Positions 1-8,727 of a DNA stretch of 64,000 nt are shown here, in pieces (the first letter of the stretch is position 1; the number at the start of each line of letters is the position of its first letter). The stretch comes from Algoriphagus sp. Y33 (GTDB lineage: Bacteria; Bacteroidota; Bacteroidia; Cytophagales; Cyclobacteriaceae), in NCBI RefSeq assembly GCF_014838715.1, contig NZ_CP061947.1, positions 3,782,001 through 3,846,000 on the forward strand, read 5' to 3'. The notes beneath the pieces were generated by a model that saw only the letters and a list, made by a program, of their open reading frames with translations, did not search any database and was not told the DNA's origin. A program made the position numbers and the translations under genes.

Positions 1-1230
1 CATGCAATAGATTTCAAAATTCACTTGCCGGATGGGATATCCTTAGATGAGGGAGATTACTACTTATATTCAGGTGCTGTTGGCTCAGATATCCCTACAA
101 CAGACTTTCAAACTACTTATTTCGAAGGTTTATATTCCGGGACAAGCAACCCCGGTGTGGTTTCTTCCGGTGGAGAAGCTTTAACTGTTCTGTTGAAATT
201 GCCTGTGGGAAGCATCAAAGAAATCAAACCTTTTTGGCCGTTTTGGACTGATTACGGCTGGACAATTATTCTTGTACTGCTATTCTTTACGTTTTATGCT
301 ATCTGGAAAAAGCACGGAAAGGACGACCCTGTCACCAGAACAACCAGCTATTACCCACCCAAAGGGATGGATCCTGCGATGGTTGGCTTCTTGATAGACG
401 ATTCGGGCGACACCAACGACCTTATTTCTTTAATTCCATTTTGGGCTTCGCAAGGCTATATGACAATTGAAGAAATCGATAAAAAAGGATGGTTTGCTAA
501 AGATGACACCAAGCTCACCAAATTGAAAGAACTTGATGCAGATTTCCCATTGTATCAGCGTCAGCTTTTCGATGGGCTGTTTGGGCGCGGATCGGAAGTA
601 TTGGTAAGCAGCTTAAAAGACAAGTTTTATACTACGATGAGCAAAGCCAAAGTAACGCTCAAGGATGCCGCCCAGATCTACTATGTGAACAAGTCCAAAA
701 AAATCATGATCTACACAGCAGTGGGCCTGGTTTTGTTGATGTTTATTCTGATCCCAAGCTTTCTCTTTTTATGGGGGATTATCGCTGCCATTTCAGTTGG
801 GGTATCTTTGATCTTCCTATTGATAATGAATCAGTTTATGATCAAGAAGAATAAGGAGGGAACTGCGATATTGTCTGAATTGAAAGGTTTCAAACAATTC
901 ATAAAAGTAGCTGAAGAAAACAAATTGAAAATGCTTCTCAAAGAAGATCCTTCCTACTTCGAATCTACCATGGGCTATGCATTGGCATTTGGAATGTTTG
1001 ACAAATGGGCAAAAAAATTCGATTCGCTAAATATTGAGCCACCGACTTGGTATTACTCCTCCACAGGGAGAATGATGACTATGGCTCATTTCTCCAAATC
1101 CTTCAATAGCTCCATCAAATCAACCCAATCCACGATGGTGAGTTCACCTTCAAGTTCGGGAAGCTCCGGCGGCGGGGGCGGTGGATTTTCCGGAGGTGGT
1201 TTCGGCGGTGGAGGCGGAGGAAGCTGGTAG
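1..1230 (+). CDS. DUF2207 family membrane protein (5' truncated by window edge)
   Basis: The reading frame is open from base 1, so the N-terminal half lies outside the window. The visible 410 codons contain a short end of the extracytoplasmic beta domain, a membrane segment (around WTIILVLLFFTFYAIW), a soluble part beginning TSYYPPKGMDPAMVGFL, and a second hydrophobic block of about 40 residues. The protein ends in a glycine-serine tail with runs of G and a final GGSW. This order and the Gly-rich C-terminus are typical of DUF2207 'predicted membrane proteins'. Their function is unknown. The TTG at 25 is not a credible start because the frame continues upstream in the same domain. Confidence 0.85.
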   Translation, partial: HAIDFKIHLPDGISLDEGDYYLYSGAVGSDIPTTDFQTTYFEGLYSGTSNPGVVSSGGEALTVLLKLPVGSIKEIKPFWPFWTDYGWTIILVLLFFTFYAIWKKHGKDDPVTRTTSYYPPKGMDPAMVGFLIDDSGDTNDLISLIPFWASQGYMTIEEIDKKGWFAKDDTKLTKLKELDADFPLYQRQLFDGLFGRGSEVLVSSLKDKFYTTMSKAKVTLKDAAQIYYVNKSKKIMIYTAVGLVLLMFILIPSFLFLWGIIAAISVGVSLIFLLIMNQFMIKKNKEGTAILSELKGFKQFIKVAEENKLKMLLKEDPSYFESTMGYALAFGMFDKWAKKFDSLNIEPPTWYYSSTGRMMTMAHFSKSFNSSIKSTQSTMVSSPSSSGSSGGGGGGFSGGGFGGGGGGSW

Positions 1231-1626
1231 TTAAACATGTTAGGAAATAAGATTGTCCCCTTTTTCATATCGCATACCGGTAGCTATATCATCTTTTGGA
1301 CTTAATGGCTTGAAGACCGATGACCGAAGACAGAAGTAGCACAATGCTAGAGTTTTCCGAATCTTTTGATGCTTTTAGGATTTTTCTGGTAGAATAGCGG
1401 ATATACATAATCCTCTGTAGGATTACGTTGTTTTGGTGAGTGCCGGCAAACACATTTGCAGAAAAGATATATTTCTTCGATTTAGTCAGTAATTGATGAA
1501 GTGTGGCTTTAAGAAATATTTTGAAGATCCTGCAGAACTATTCAGACAATCATTGTCCAGGAAAATTTTAGCTTAAGAAAACTTTGGTGAGTTGATCATA
1601 CTTTTAGGAAACCAAATTATAATCAC
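1231..1626. other. Gene-free interval between DUF2207 and the RibD-C gene
   Basis: The 396 bases hold repeat copy A and the small hairpin at 1410-1425. The rest is AT-rich. A 26-codon frame starting at 1497 has no recognisable content. I see no convincing terminator for the upstream gene. A TACTTTTA box at about 1600 resembles the phylum's -7 element except for its last base, but no -33 element lies at the right distance. Confidence 0.5.
1316..1409 (+). repeat. Dispersed intergenic repeat, copy A
   Basis: This copy shares an ordered set of blocks with 29731-29825 (copy B) and 12098-12174 (copy C): ACCGATGAC, GAAGAC, GAAGTRGC, a CTAG-GTTTTCC-AATC stretch and a 3' end reading AGCGGATATACATA. 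The alignment to copy B runs over the whole 94 bases with scattered substitutions. It sits in the gap after the DUF2207 gene. A perfect 6-bp hairpin (AATCCT/AGGATT, 1410-1425) follows directly. No protein is encoded. Confidence 0.6.
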
Positions 1627-2160
1627 ATGAAAAACAGTGTTTTTATTGCCACCAGCCTAGATGGTTTCATAGCCGGGGAAAACGATGAACTAGACTGGCT
1701 TTCCACCTTTCCTGAAATTGATCATATCGATACCGGATTTAATGAGTTTACCTCCCGCATCGATGCACTGCTGATGGGAAGAAACACATTTAAAGTTGTA
1801 GCGGGTTTTGAAGGAGAATGGTTTTATAACAAGCCTGTTTTTGTTTGGAGTAATTCTCTTGCAGAGATTCCGGAAAAACTACAAGAAAAGGCATTTCCGG
1901 TCAATGGAAGCATCCCGGAAGTACTTTCCCAAATTCATGGCAAAGGTTTTCACAACCTCTATATCGATGGAGGTAAAACTATTCAAAGCTTTCTAAAAGA
2001 AGACCTAATTGACGAAATGATCATTACTACTATTCCGGTGTTATTGGGATCGGGCATTCCTATGTTTGGTGAATTGCCGCAGCAACTGGTTTTTGAATGC
2101 GTCAGGTCAACCCGATTTTTAGACAAAGTCGTACAAAACCATTTTGTCAGAGCCCGATAA
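1627..2160 (+). CDS. RibD C-terminal / dihydrofolate reductase-like family protein
   Basis: 177 residues forming one RibD_C (DHFR-fold) domain. The N-terminus SVFIATSLDGFIAGEND has the family's ATSLDGfIA start. A central LMGRNTFKV and a late LYIDGGKTIQSFL, followed by LGSGIPMFGEL, mark the nucleotide-binding face and the C-terminal strand pair. These free-standing proteins are annotated as dihydrofolate reductase family but are generally not the folate enzyme, and their substrates are unknown. The ATG at 1627 starts directly at the domain. It converges with the SDR gene, with three bases between the two stop codons. Confidence 0.88.
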   Translation: MKNSVFIATSLDGFIAGENDELDWLSTFPEIDHIDTGFNEFTSRIDALLMGRNTFKVVAGFEGEWFYNKPVFVWSNSLAEIPEKLQEKAFPVNGSIPEVLSQIHGKGFHNLYIDGGKTIQSFLKEDLIDEMIITTIPVLLGSGIPMFGELPQQLVFECVRSTRFLDKVVQNHFVRAR

Positions 2161-2163
2161 CAA

Positions 2164-2946
2164 TCATCTCGCCGTCCAGCCTCCATCCACGGTCAGCATG
2201 GATCCTACCATATAAGTTCCGGCATCTGAAGCCAGGTAGATTGCCGCTCCCTGGATTTCTTCCAATCTTCCCCATCTGCCCAGAGCTGTAGCACCTACCA
2301 CAAACTTCTTCCCTTCCTCTGTATCGGCTATCGGCAGGTTCATTTCCGTCAAAAAAGGTCCCGGACAAATCGCATTCACCGTGATATTAAACGGAGCGAA
2401 TTCCAACCCCAAAGCTCTGGTCATCTGAACTACTGCACCCTTGCTGGATGCATACGGTGTTCTATTGGACAGACCCACCAATCCCAACGTGCTCGCCAGA
2501 TTGATAATGCTTCCCCGGCCTGCTTCCTTCATATAAGGCGTCACTGCTTTACAGCATAGCCATGTTCCCGTCACGTTGATTTCCATCACTTTGCTGAACT
2601 CTTCCAGCTGCAATTCATCGATCGCGCCGCGAATATTAATCCCTGCACTGTTGATTAGCACATCTATCTTTCCGAACGCATCAAAAGCTGCTTTAGCCAT
2701 AGCTTCTATCTGGTCTTTATTCACTACATCCGCCTCAAAGGCGATTGCTTTTACTCCATAGACTTCTGCAATTCTCTTGGCGGATTCATCGCCTTCAGAC
2801 AGATTTCTGCTTACCAGCATCACACTTGCACCGGCTGAGGCAAGTCCTTCGGCCATCGCCAATCCAAGGCCTTTGGAGCCTCCTGTGATTATTGCTGCTT
2901 TTCCGGTCAGGTCAAAAAGTTTGATTCCGGGGAGTTTTTCAGACAT
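2164..2946 (-). CDS. Short-chain dehydrogenase/reductase (SDR)
   Basis: 260-residue classical SDR. Visible are the Rossmann motif TGGSKGLG (residues 21-28), the NSAG motif (99-102), the catalytic Ser152, Tyr165 and Lys169 (YASSK) and the PG motif near residue 196. It resembles gluconate 5-dehydrogenase and 3-oxoacyl-ACP reductase relatives. It has no signal peptide, so it should act in the cytoplasm with NAD(P)H on a sugar or sugar-acid alcohol. It is the last gene of a minus-strand unit after the TIM-barrel enzyme (64-base gap) and the haem dehydrogenase. That context suggests a carbohydrate oxidoreductase rather than a fatty-acid enzyme. The exact substrate cannot be read. Confidence 0.88.
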   Translation of the reverse strand: MSEKLPGIKLFDLTGKAAIITGGSKGLGLAMAEGLASAGASVMLVSRNLSEGDESAKRIAEVYGVKAIAFEADVVNKDQIEAMAKAAFDAFGKIDVLINSAGINIRGAIDELQLEEFSKVMEINVTGTWLCCKAVTPYMKEAGRGSIINLASTLGLVGLSNRTPYASSKGAVVQMTRALGLEFAPFNITVNAICPGPFLTEMNLPIADTEEGKKFVVGATALGRWGRLEEIQGAAIYLASDAGTYMVGSMLTVDGGWTAR

Positions 2947-3010
2947 GGTTAGAGGGGTTAAGAGGTTGATTGTTTATAGGTTAAAAGTTTGATTTTCGGA
3001 AAATTCATGG

Positions 3011-4114
3011 CTACAACCCAAGTGAAATACGGCTATAATCAAGACAGGCTACTACGTTCTGTTCTTCAAAAGCCAATTGCTTTTCTTTACTTAATCCTGT
3101 GATTTTTGGCAGCTCTCCTTCGAACAGATTTTCTTCAATCATTCGCTGCATTCTGTACACGTCCAATCCGGTCAAGTGCTCGAAAGTAGTCCAATAACCA
3201 TCCTTCATACAGGGGATTTCCAGCGGATTCCTTGTGATCATTTCTAGGCTGAAATTGATCCCGGGATTATGTTTTTTGCAAAGTGCAACCGCAGATTTCA
3301 GATCCACAATCCCCTCGCCAAGCGGAACTTCAGAAAGCAAAAAACCATCTTGATAATGCTTCACCCCCATATCCTTCACATGGGTAGAAAATGCATAGGG
3401 AGCCAATGTCTCTATTACTCTCATAGGATGCTCCAAGAATGAAATATTATTCCCAAAATCCAACGTCACTCCCACCCATTCACTTCCAAGATTTAAGACA
3501 ATTGATTCTAGTTCTGCGGAAGTCCAGTCTTTATGGTTTTCTACTGCAAGCTTCATCTTATGCTTTCGCACCACAGGCTCTGCAAGTTCAATGGATCGAA
3601 TTGCATTCAGTTTGAATTTATTGAAATCCTCAAGCACAGTAAAGTCCACGTAGCGTCGTCCACTGAGACATGCTGTCCTTAGAATTGTCGCTCCTGCTTC
3701 CCGGGCAGCCAAAACATCAGTTTCAAATTTCGGAAGCTCATCTTGAGATTTAGGCAATGCAATGCTTCCTTCTAAGTACATACCGAATTTTTCCCGCACG
3801 TCTCTAACTTTCTTTGCAAAATCTTTAGACCAGCCATTCACCACGGTTTGCACACCTCCCGCACCTATCTCTTTACAATGCTCCAGTAAACCCAGCGCAT
3901 TTTCGATCCCCGGATATTTTTCACTTGGAACATCTGAATGCCATCTCGCCGCATAGGAATGAACTACTATTCCCATGGGAGTATCCACCAAATTCTTAGG
4001 AAATAGAGGTAAGGGAAAAGTCATTGCAAGAGCTCCCAGCCCCGCTGTTTTCAGAAAGCTCCTTCTTCCCGAAAGACTTTGGATGCTTTTGTGCTGAGGG
4101 AAAATCGAATTCAT
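3011..4114 (-). CDS. Tat-exported sugar phosphate isomerase/epimerase-like TIM barrel protein
   Basis: 367 residues. The N-terminus carries a twin-arginine signal (RRSFLKTAGLGALAMTFPLP, residues about 18-37), so the product is folded before export. The rest is an AP-endonuclease-2 type TIM barrel. Likely metal ligands are the Glu in LAVENHKD, Asp in TLDFGNN, His in STHVKDMG and Glu in FSLEMIT. Members include xylose isomerase-like, inosose dehydratase-like and keto-sugar epimerases. The start is only three bases after the stop of the haem dehydrogenase gene, so the two are almost surely co-expressed and co-located in the periplasm. A role in epimerising or dehydrating an oxidised sugar is inference. 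Confidence 0.82.
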   Translation of the reverse strand: MNSIFPQHKSIQSLSGRRSFLKTAGLGALAMTFPLPLFPKNLVDTPMGIVVHSYAARWHSDVPSEKYPGIENALGLLEHCKEIGAGGVQTVVNGWSKDFAKKVRDVREKFGMYLEGSIALPKSQDELPKFETDVLAAREAGATILRTACLSGRRYVDFTVLEDFNKFKLNAIRSIELAEPVVRKHKMKLAVENHKDWTSAELESIVLNLGSEWVGVTLDFGNNISFLEHPMRVIETLAPYAFSTHVKDMGVKHYQDGFLLSEVPLGEGIVDLKSAVALCKKHNPGINFSLEMITRNPLEIPCMKDGYWTTFEHLTGLDVYRMQRMIEENLFEGELPKITGLSKEKQLAFEEQNVVACLDYSRISLGL

Positions 4115-4117
4115 AGG

Positions 4118-6670
4118 CTAAGGTTTTTGTGACTCACCTTCCGGCAAAGACTCTATGTACTCATTCAGTTCAGCGGCTTTCCATGGATACACTCTTCCCT
4201 GAGTTGAAACCCGTGTTTTGCTGATAGTACGGCTAGATATTAGTGGAGCTTGATTACCCCATTCATTTCGGATGTAAGTCAAAATCGCTGCAATGCTCGC
4301 ATCATCCATCGTAGAATGCGCAGGCATCACAGGAAGGATATCAGGTGCATCATAAGTTTTCCCAGCCACTTCCACCGGCCCCTCCAATCCATGCAGCAAG
4401 ATCATCGCAAGCCTCCGCTCATCTCCCAGCACCCACTCTGAGCCCACCAATGGCGGTCCCATTCTATTAGCTCCCGCTCCATCGGAGCTGTGACACCCCG
4501 CACACGTTACCAAGTATTTCTGTCTGCCCTGAGCAAATTGCTGCATCCCCCTATCATCCAATTGATTTTCAGAGACTACCACCTTAGAAGGGACAAAACC
4601 CGGCCAGGAGAATATCCGCATCATCCTATCCAAGCGATTTTTATCGATGGGAAGATCGGTGCGTTTGAAAAGCGAAGGCTCGGTTTCCAGCACTATCGGC
4701 TCCTTCTCTTGCAGATTTGCAGCCTGAATAGACATTCCTGAAATCAAAATGTTTTCTTTCCATCCCAATTCTTTTGCATCGGCCATCGTCAAAAGCCCGT
4801 TGACTTCAGGAGAAGATCCTTTTTTAAGAATTGCCGTGGCTAGAGTCTCCAGAAAAATCTCCTTGATCTGATCCTGCTTTTCCCAATCAGAAGAAGTCCA
4901 AAGCTTTTGCAGAAAAGCGTATTCCCTATCTGCCAAACTGCTCATCATCGCATCCCGAATCAGAGGATCGGAGCCATGTTTTTGGAAAATATAGGAAAGG
5001 ATATTTCCATTTTCCTCAGCCTCTAGCACATATGCGCTCAATGCAAGCTGCAGCGTTTCTTTAGGCGAAGCAACAGGAGCAGCATCTTTCATAAGTTGAG
5101 CAAGCTTAGACCGGGTAGATGGAGAATTTTGGGCAAATGGTTCTGCCAATCTAAGTACTGTACTTTGTATCAAGCCGGAAGAATTATCGAGAACTGAAAA
5201 AAGCAAATCCTCTGTGAGCAAATCCAGTCCTTCCAACGTCCAAAGCGCATGAAATCTTGCCATCTCATTCCCTTTTGGATCCGATATCACTTGTATCAGA
5301 GCATCTTTCACGCTTTTGTCATTTCGTTCTACCAACAGACGCTGAGCCATGTCCCGATACCAGCCGTCCTCATCCGAAAGCAATGCGATCAATTCATGGT
5401 TATCGGCTTTTGAAAGTTTTGGTGTTTTTCTGGTATTTTTCCCCTCAGGAACAATCCTCCATATCCTACCCAAGTGAATCGGCATATGCAGTCCTCTTCC
5501 CACTGTCTGCTCACTCAAGTAAGGAGTGAGATACTCTTTATGCTGAATCAATCCTCGATACATATCCGCTATATACAAAGCTCCGTCAGGCCCAACAGCA
5601 AAATCAGAAGGACGAAACCGCTCATCTGAGGATGCCATAAACTCACTTCCTGGATTTGGATCCATACCCGAAATAGTTGTACCACTTTCTGTCAAGACAT
5701 TTCTTTTGACCAAATTGCCTGCAGGCTCTGCCACAAAGGCATTTCCGTAATACTCTTCAGGAAAAAGTGTGCTTCTGAAAATCAAGGGGGAGCAGGCTGC
5801 CGTGAATTCCATCAATCTTTGGCTTTCATCTAAAACGCCGGGGATGTATCCTCTATTCACTGCCGGAGTGGGGTGGATTGGATAAACTCTTCGATCCTGT
5901 GCCACTCCATAATCTATCCCTGTAGAAGAACTGTGATTTGGATTTCTGGAAAGATAATTTGGAGGCACCAGATCAGCGTGAAGCTGAGACCAATTGTAAT
6001 TGTAATACAATCTGCCCTGATCATCTTGACTGATTCCCCATTGGCCACGAAACTCGGTCTCTTCTCTAATCCATTTGCCGTCCTTATATTTGTACCTGAT
6101 TTTGGACTTTGCATTGTAGTACCAGTTGTCTACGTTTCTCAGCAAACCATTATCGGAATGTTCGGGATTTCCCGAAGAAGCATAGGTCGAATCGAGCAAA
6201 ACTTTTGTATCAGCACGGAGGTCTCCATTGAGATCTTTCGTAATCCACAGCGCACTGTTTTCAGAGACAAGCACTCCATCTGCAAAAAACCCAATTGCCC
6301 GCGGCATCACCAAGCTATCAAGGTAGACAGTACTTTTATCCATCAAACCATCTCCATTTTCATCCTCCAGCACTGAAATCCTGCCTATCGGTTTATCTTC
6401 CTCAGAGCCCAATGTATCAGTCATAAATCCGCGCATCTCTATCACCCAAAGTCGGGCATCTTCATCGAACGTGATAAAAACAGGATCCTGCACCATGGGT
6501 TCTGCGGCTACCAATTGGATTTTGAATCCCTCTTCCAGTTCAAAAGTTTCCAATTCTTCCTCAGCTGATCTTGCTGGTGAGGGATTGGATGGATCTTCGA
6601 TCACTATTTTGGCACATGCCGCCATTACTATTACTATTAAAAAGTAAGGAATACTACGGGTAATCGACAT
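4118..6670 (-). CDS. Lipoprotein dehydrogenase: beta-propeller (PVC-type haem-binding family) + HEAT + cytochrome c
   Basis: About 850 residues from the ATG at 6670; a TTG at 6700 gives 10 more residues but pushes the lipoprotein signal inward. The signal ends in a lipobox with Cys19 (MAAC). Residues about 45-420 form the propeller of the 'putative membrane-bound dehydrogenase' family, for example GFKIQLVAAEPMVQDPVF and FAVGPDGALYIADMYRG. A helical HEAT-like stretch follows (about 430-600). The C-terminal cytochrome c has CAGCH at 723-727 and a probable axial Met near 782 in LPVMPAH. It should sit in the periplasm, oxidise a sugar-like substrate and pass electrons to haem. It leads an operon with the TIM-barrel and SDR genes. 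Confidence 0.85.
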   Translation of the reverse strand: MSITRSIPYFLIVIVMAACAKIVIEDPSNPSPARSAEEELETFELEEGFKIQLVAAEPMVQDPVFITFDEDARLWVIEMRGFMTDTLGSEEDKPIGRISVLEDENGDGLMDKSTVYLDSLVMPRAIGFFADGVLVSENSALWITKDLNGDLRADTKVLLDSTYASSGNPEHSDNGLLRNVDNWYYNAKSKIRYKYKDGKWIREETEFRGQWGISQDDQGRLYYNYNWSQLHADLVPPNYLSRNPNHSSSTGIDYGVAQDRRVYPIHPTPAVNRGYIPGVLDESQRLMEFTAACSPLIFRSTLFPEEYYGNAFVAEPAGNLVKRNVLTESGTTISGMDPNPGSEFMASSDERFRPSDFAVGPDGALYIADMYRGLIQHKEYLTPYLSEQTVGRGLHMPIHLGRIWRIVPEGKNTRKTPKLSKADNHELIALLSDEDGWYRDMAQRLLVERNDKSVKDALIQVISDPKGNEMARFHALWTLEGLDLLTEDLLFSVLDNSSGLIQSTVLRLAEPFAQNSPSTRSKLAQLMKDAAPVASPKETLQLALSAYVLEAEENGNILSYIFQKHGSDPLIRDAMMSSLADREYAFLQKLWTSSDWEKQDQIKEIFLETLATAILKKGSSPEVNGLLTMADAKELGWKENILISGMSIQAANLQEKEPIVLETEPSLFKRTDLPIDKNRLDRMMRIFSWPGFVPSKVVVSENQLDDRGMQQFAQGRQKYLVTCAGCHSSDGAGANRMGPPLVGSEWVLGDERRLAMILLHGLEGPVEVAGKTYDAPDILPVMPAHSTMDDASIAAILTYIRNEWGNQAPLISSRTISKTRVSTQGRVYPWKAAELNEYIESLPEGESQKP

Positions 6671-6734
6671 ACTATAACTCGGAATTTTGGGTTTGCGCAA
6701 TTTCCTCTACTTAAGCTAACCACTACAATTTTGG

Positions 6735-6742
6735 CAAACTTA
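6735..6742 (-). promoter_or_regulatory. Candidate -7 promoter box for the haem dehydrogenase operon
   Basis: On the minus strand the bases read TAAGTTTG, which fits the Bacteroidota TAnnTTTG element and lies about 65 bases before the ATG at 6670. A TTTC lies 18 bases upstream in place of the usual TTTG. It is plausible but not strong. Confidence 0.4.
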
Positions 6743-6882
6743 AAAAGGTCAGTACAATTTGAAACATATTCGGCTTATACACAAACTTGAATTTAACAAT
6801 ATGAGCATTCTACCATCTTTCCATTTAACTGTAGATGCTTTCAGAATCACTATATTCATTGCAATATTCAACTTATCATCTT

Positions 6883-7311
6883 ATGCTAAAAAACAGTCTT
6901 CTTGCCGCTATTCTGCTTCTTTTCTCATTCTATGCCTTTAAAAAAGAAGTGCTGGAAGCAGCTTCGCCGACCTCCGTCACGCTCATAGAATCCGAACTTG
7001 CCTGGAATGGAGATTCTTTGCCTCATTATCCCAATTCCAAACCCAAAATTTCAATTCTAAAAATCACCATCCCTGCCCATGCCGAACTCCCACTGCATTA
7101 TCATCCGGTAATCAATGCCGGCGTATTGCTGAAAGGAGAATTATTTGTAATCGACGAAGATGGCAATGAACTCACGCTCAAAGCCGGAGATCCTATCATA
7201 GAAGTGGTGAATAAAAAGCATTTGGGGAGAAATATGGGCGATGAGGATGCTGAGATCATAGTCTTCTATGCCGGAACGCCTGGCATGAAGATTACCGAAA
7301 AAGTTCAATAA
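6883..7311 (+). CDS. Exported cupin domain protein
   Basis: 142 residues from the ATG at 6883, which places a hydrophobic leader (MLKNSLLAAILLLFSFYAF) at the N-terminus; an in-frame ATG at 6835 would bury it, so the shorter start is preferred. The body is a single small cupin: LPLHYHPVINAGVLLKGEL gives the two His and the G of motif 1, and AGDPIIE begins motif 2. These proteins bind a metal and often have no defined reaction. It is divergent from the haem dehydrogenase operon and precedes the helicase gene by 39 bases. Periplasmic or membrane-anchored location is inferred from the leader. Confidence 0.78.
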   Translation: MLKNSLLAAILLLFSFYAFKKEVLEAASPTSVTLIESELAWNGDSLPHYPNSKPKISILKITIPAHAELPLHYHPVINAGVLLKGELFVIDEDGNELTLKAGDPIIEVVNKKHLGRNMGDEDAEIIVFYAGTPGMKITEKVQ

Positions 7312-7333
7312 TAACTTCCAAGCCTTAACTTTG
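7304..7333 (+). promoter_or_regulatory. Candidate promoter of the DEAD-box helicase gene
   Basis: TAACTTTG at 7326-7333 matches TAnnTTTG exactly, and a TTC at 7304-7306 lies 19 bases upstream where TTG is expected. It ends 17 bases before the helicase ATG, so the 5' leader would be very short. Confidence 0.4.
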
Positions 7334-7350
7334 CGAATAAATACGTACGC

Positions 7351-8484
7351 ATGAACTTTTCAGAACTCGGACTTTCCAAGCAATTGCTTGATGCTATAAA
7401 AAAGGCAGACTACGATAGTCCATACCCTATACAGATAGAAGCAATCCCGGCTATTTTGCAGAAGAAAGACGTACTCGGAATAGCGCCTACCGGTTCTGGA
7501 AAGACAGCCTCCTACATCCTGCCCATCCTTCAGAGACTTCAGGAAAAAGACGTAAATAAAGGACGTATGATTCCGATTTTGGTGTTGGTGCCCACACGTG
7601 AGCTGGCAAGTCAAGTGGCTGAAGTAACGGAGAATTTTGCTCGATTTCTGACAAGAAAAGTGAAAGCCTTGGCTGTATATGGCGGTGTTTCTATCAATCC
7701 GCAGATGATGAAAATCTATGGAACAGATATTTTGGTTGCTACTCCCGGTCGATTACTGGATTTGCTCTCCAAAAATTCCCTAAATCTAAATCAGGTAGAA
7801 ATCCTTGTATTGGATGAAGCGGATAAGGTTTTGAATATGGGATTCAAAGAAGAGGTAGACCAAATCTTGGAAAAACTTCCCAAAAAGCGACAAAACATTC
7901 TTTTCTCAGCGACTGCAGAAGAGTCTGTAGAAGGATTAATCAATGAAATGCTGCACGATCCTGTCCTGATTGCCGCAGAGCCTGATACTATTTCTCCGGA
8001 TCTTATAGAGCAGTATGCGTACCGCGTTCCTATGGAGCAAAAAGGCCCGTTCCTCCGCTATTTGATTAATTCAGGTGACTGGTCCCAGATTTTGGTATTT
8101 GCCTCATCTATCCGGGCGGCTAATAATATCGTCACCAAGCTCGGCAAAAACGGAATTGATGCACTGGCTTTTCACGGTGACAAGAGTCAGGGAGCAAGAA
8201 CCGAGGCACTGCATAGATTTAAGTCCGGCAAAACCAGGGTGCTGGTGGCCACTGATTTGGCTGCAAGAGGTATAGATATCAAGTTTTTGCCATTGGTGAT
8301 CAATTATGAACTTCCAAGATCTCCCAAAGACTATGTGCATAGAATCGGTAGAACCGGACGTGCGGGAGCAACGGGCGAAGCGATATCTTTGGTCTCTGAA
8401 GAGGAGTTGCATCACTTCAAAATCATCCAAAAGAAAATGAAAAAGCATGTGCAGCTGAGAAGTATTGATGAGATTGAATTTTAA
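7351..8484 (+). CDS. DEAD-box ATP-dependent RNA helicase
   Basis: 377 residues, a near-minimal helicase core. All motifs are present in order: Q motif (YPIQIEAIPAIL), Walker A APTGSGKT (45-52), PTRELA (81-86), TPGRL, DEAD (155-158), SAT (186-188), a TDLAARGID block and HRIGRTGRAG near residue 330. It lacks the long basic C-terminal tail common in RhlE and CsdA types, so it probably relies on core contacts to unwind short RNA duplexes in ribosome assembly or RNA decay. It is a single gene between a cupin and a transporter. The 243 bases after it (8485-8727) are AT-rich, and I see no clear terminator there. Confidence 0.93.
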   Translation: MNFSELGLSKQLLDAIKKADYDSPYPIQIEAIPAILQKKDVLGIAPTGSGKTASYILPILQRLQEKDVNKGRMIPILVLVPTRELASQVAEVTENFARFLTRKVKALAVYGGVSINPQMMKIYGTDILVATPGRLLDLLSKNSLNLNQVEILVLDEADKVLNMGFKEEVDQILEKLPKKRQNILFSATAEESVEGLINEMLHDPVLIAAEPDTISPDLIEQYAYRVPMEQKGPFLRYLINSGDWSQILVFASSIRAANNIVTKLGKNGIDALAFHGDKSQGARTEALHRFKSGKTRVLVATDLAARGIDIKFLPLVINYELPRSPKDYVHRIGRTGRAGATGEAISLVSEEELHHFKIIQKKMKKHVQLRSIDEIEF

Positions 8485-8727
8485 TTCCAAGAGAAAAAGG
8501 GCGTAATACTCCGAAAAATCTATTCTTTGGCAATTTTTCCTTCATCCAAAATCATCAGATTTAATCGATTTACTTTTCGAATAAAAAATAAGACTATTAA
8601 TGAATCTTCAACACATTCTAAAGTAGCCTAATTATTTCATAAAAAATTAAGCCGATATTTACGAACTCATTAACAGACAAGCCTGTTTACTCCAGATAGC
8701 GAATTTTCAGGTCAAACTATTTTTAGG

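Noticed and set aside
1497..1577. 26-codon frame in the first gene-free interval
   Set aside because: Too short, no homology I can recognise, and upstream stops in frame.
5873..6376. 167-codon open frame on the plus strand inside the haem dehydrogenase gene
   Set aside because: It mirrors the real gene's codons, has no recognisable domain or start context, and the opposite frame has clear family motifs.
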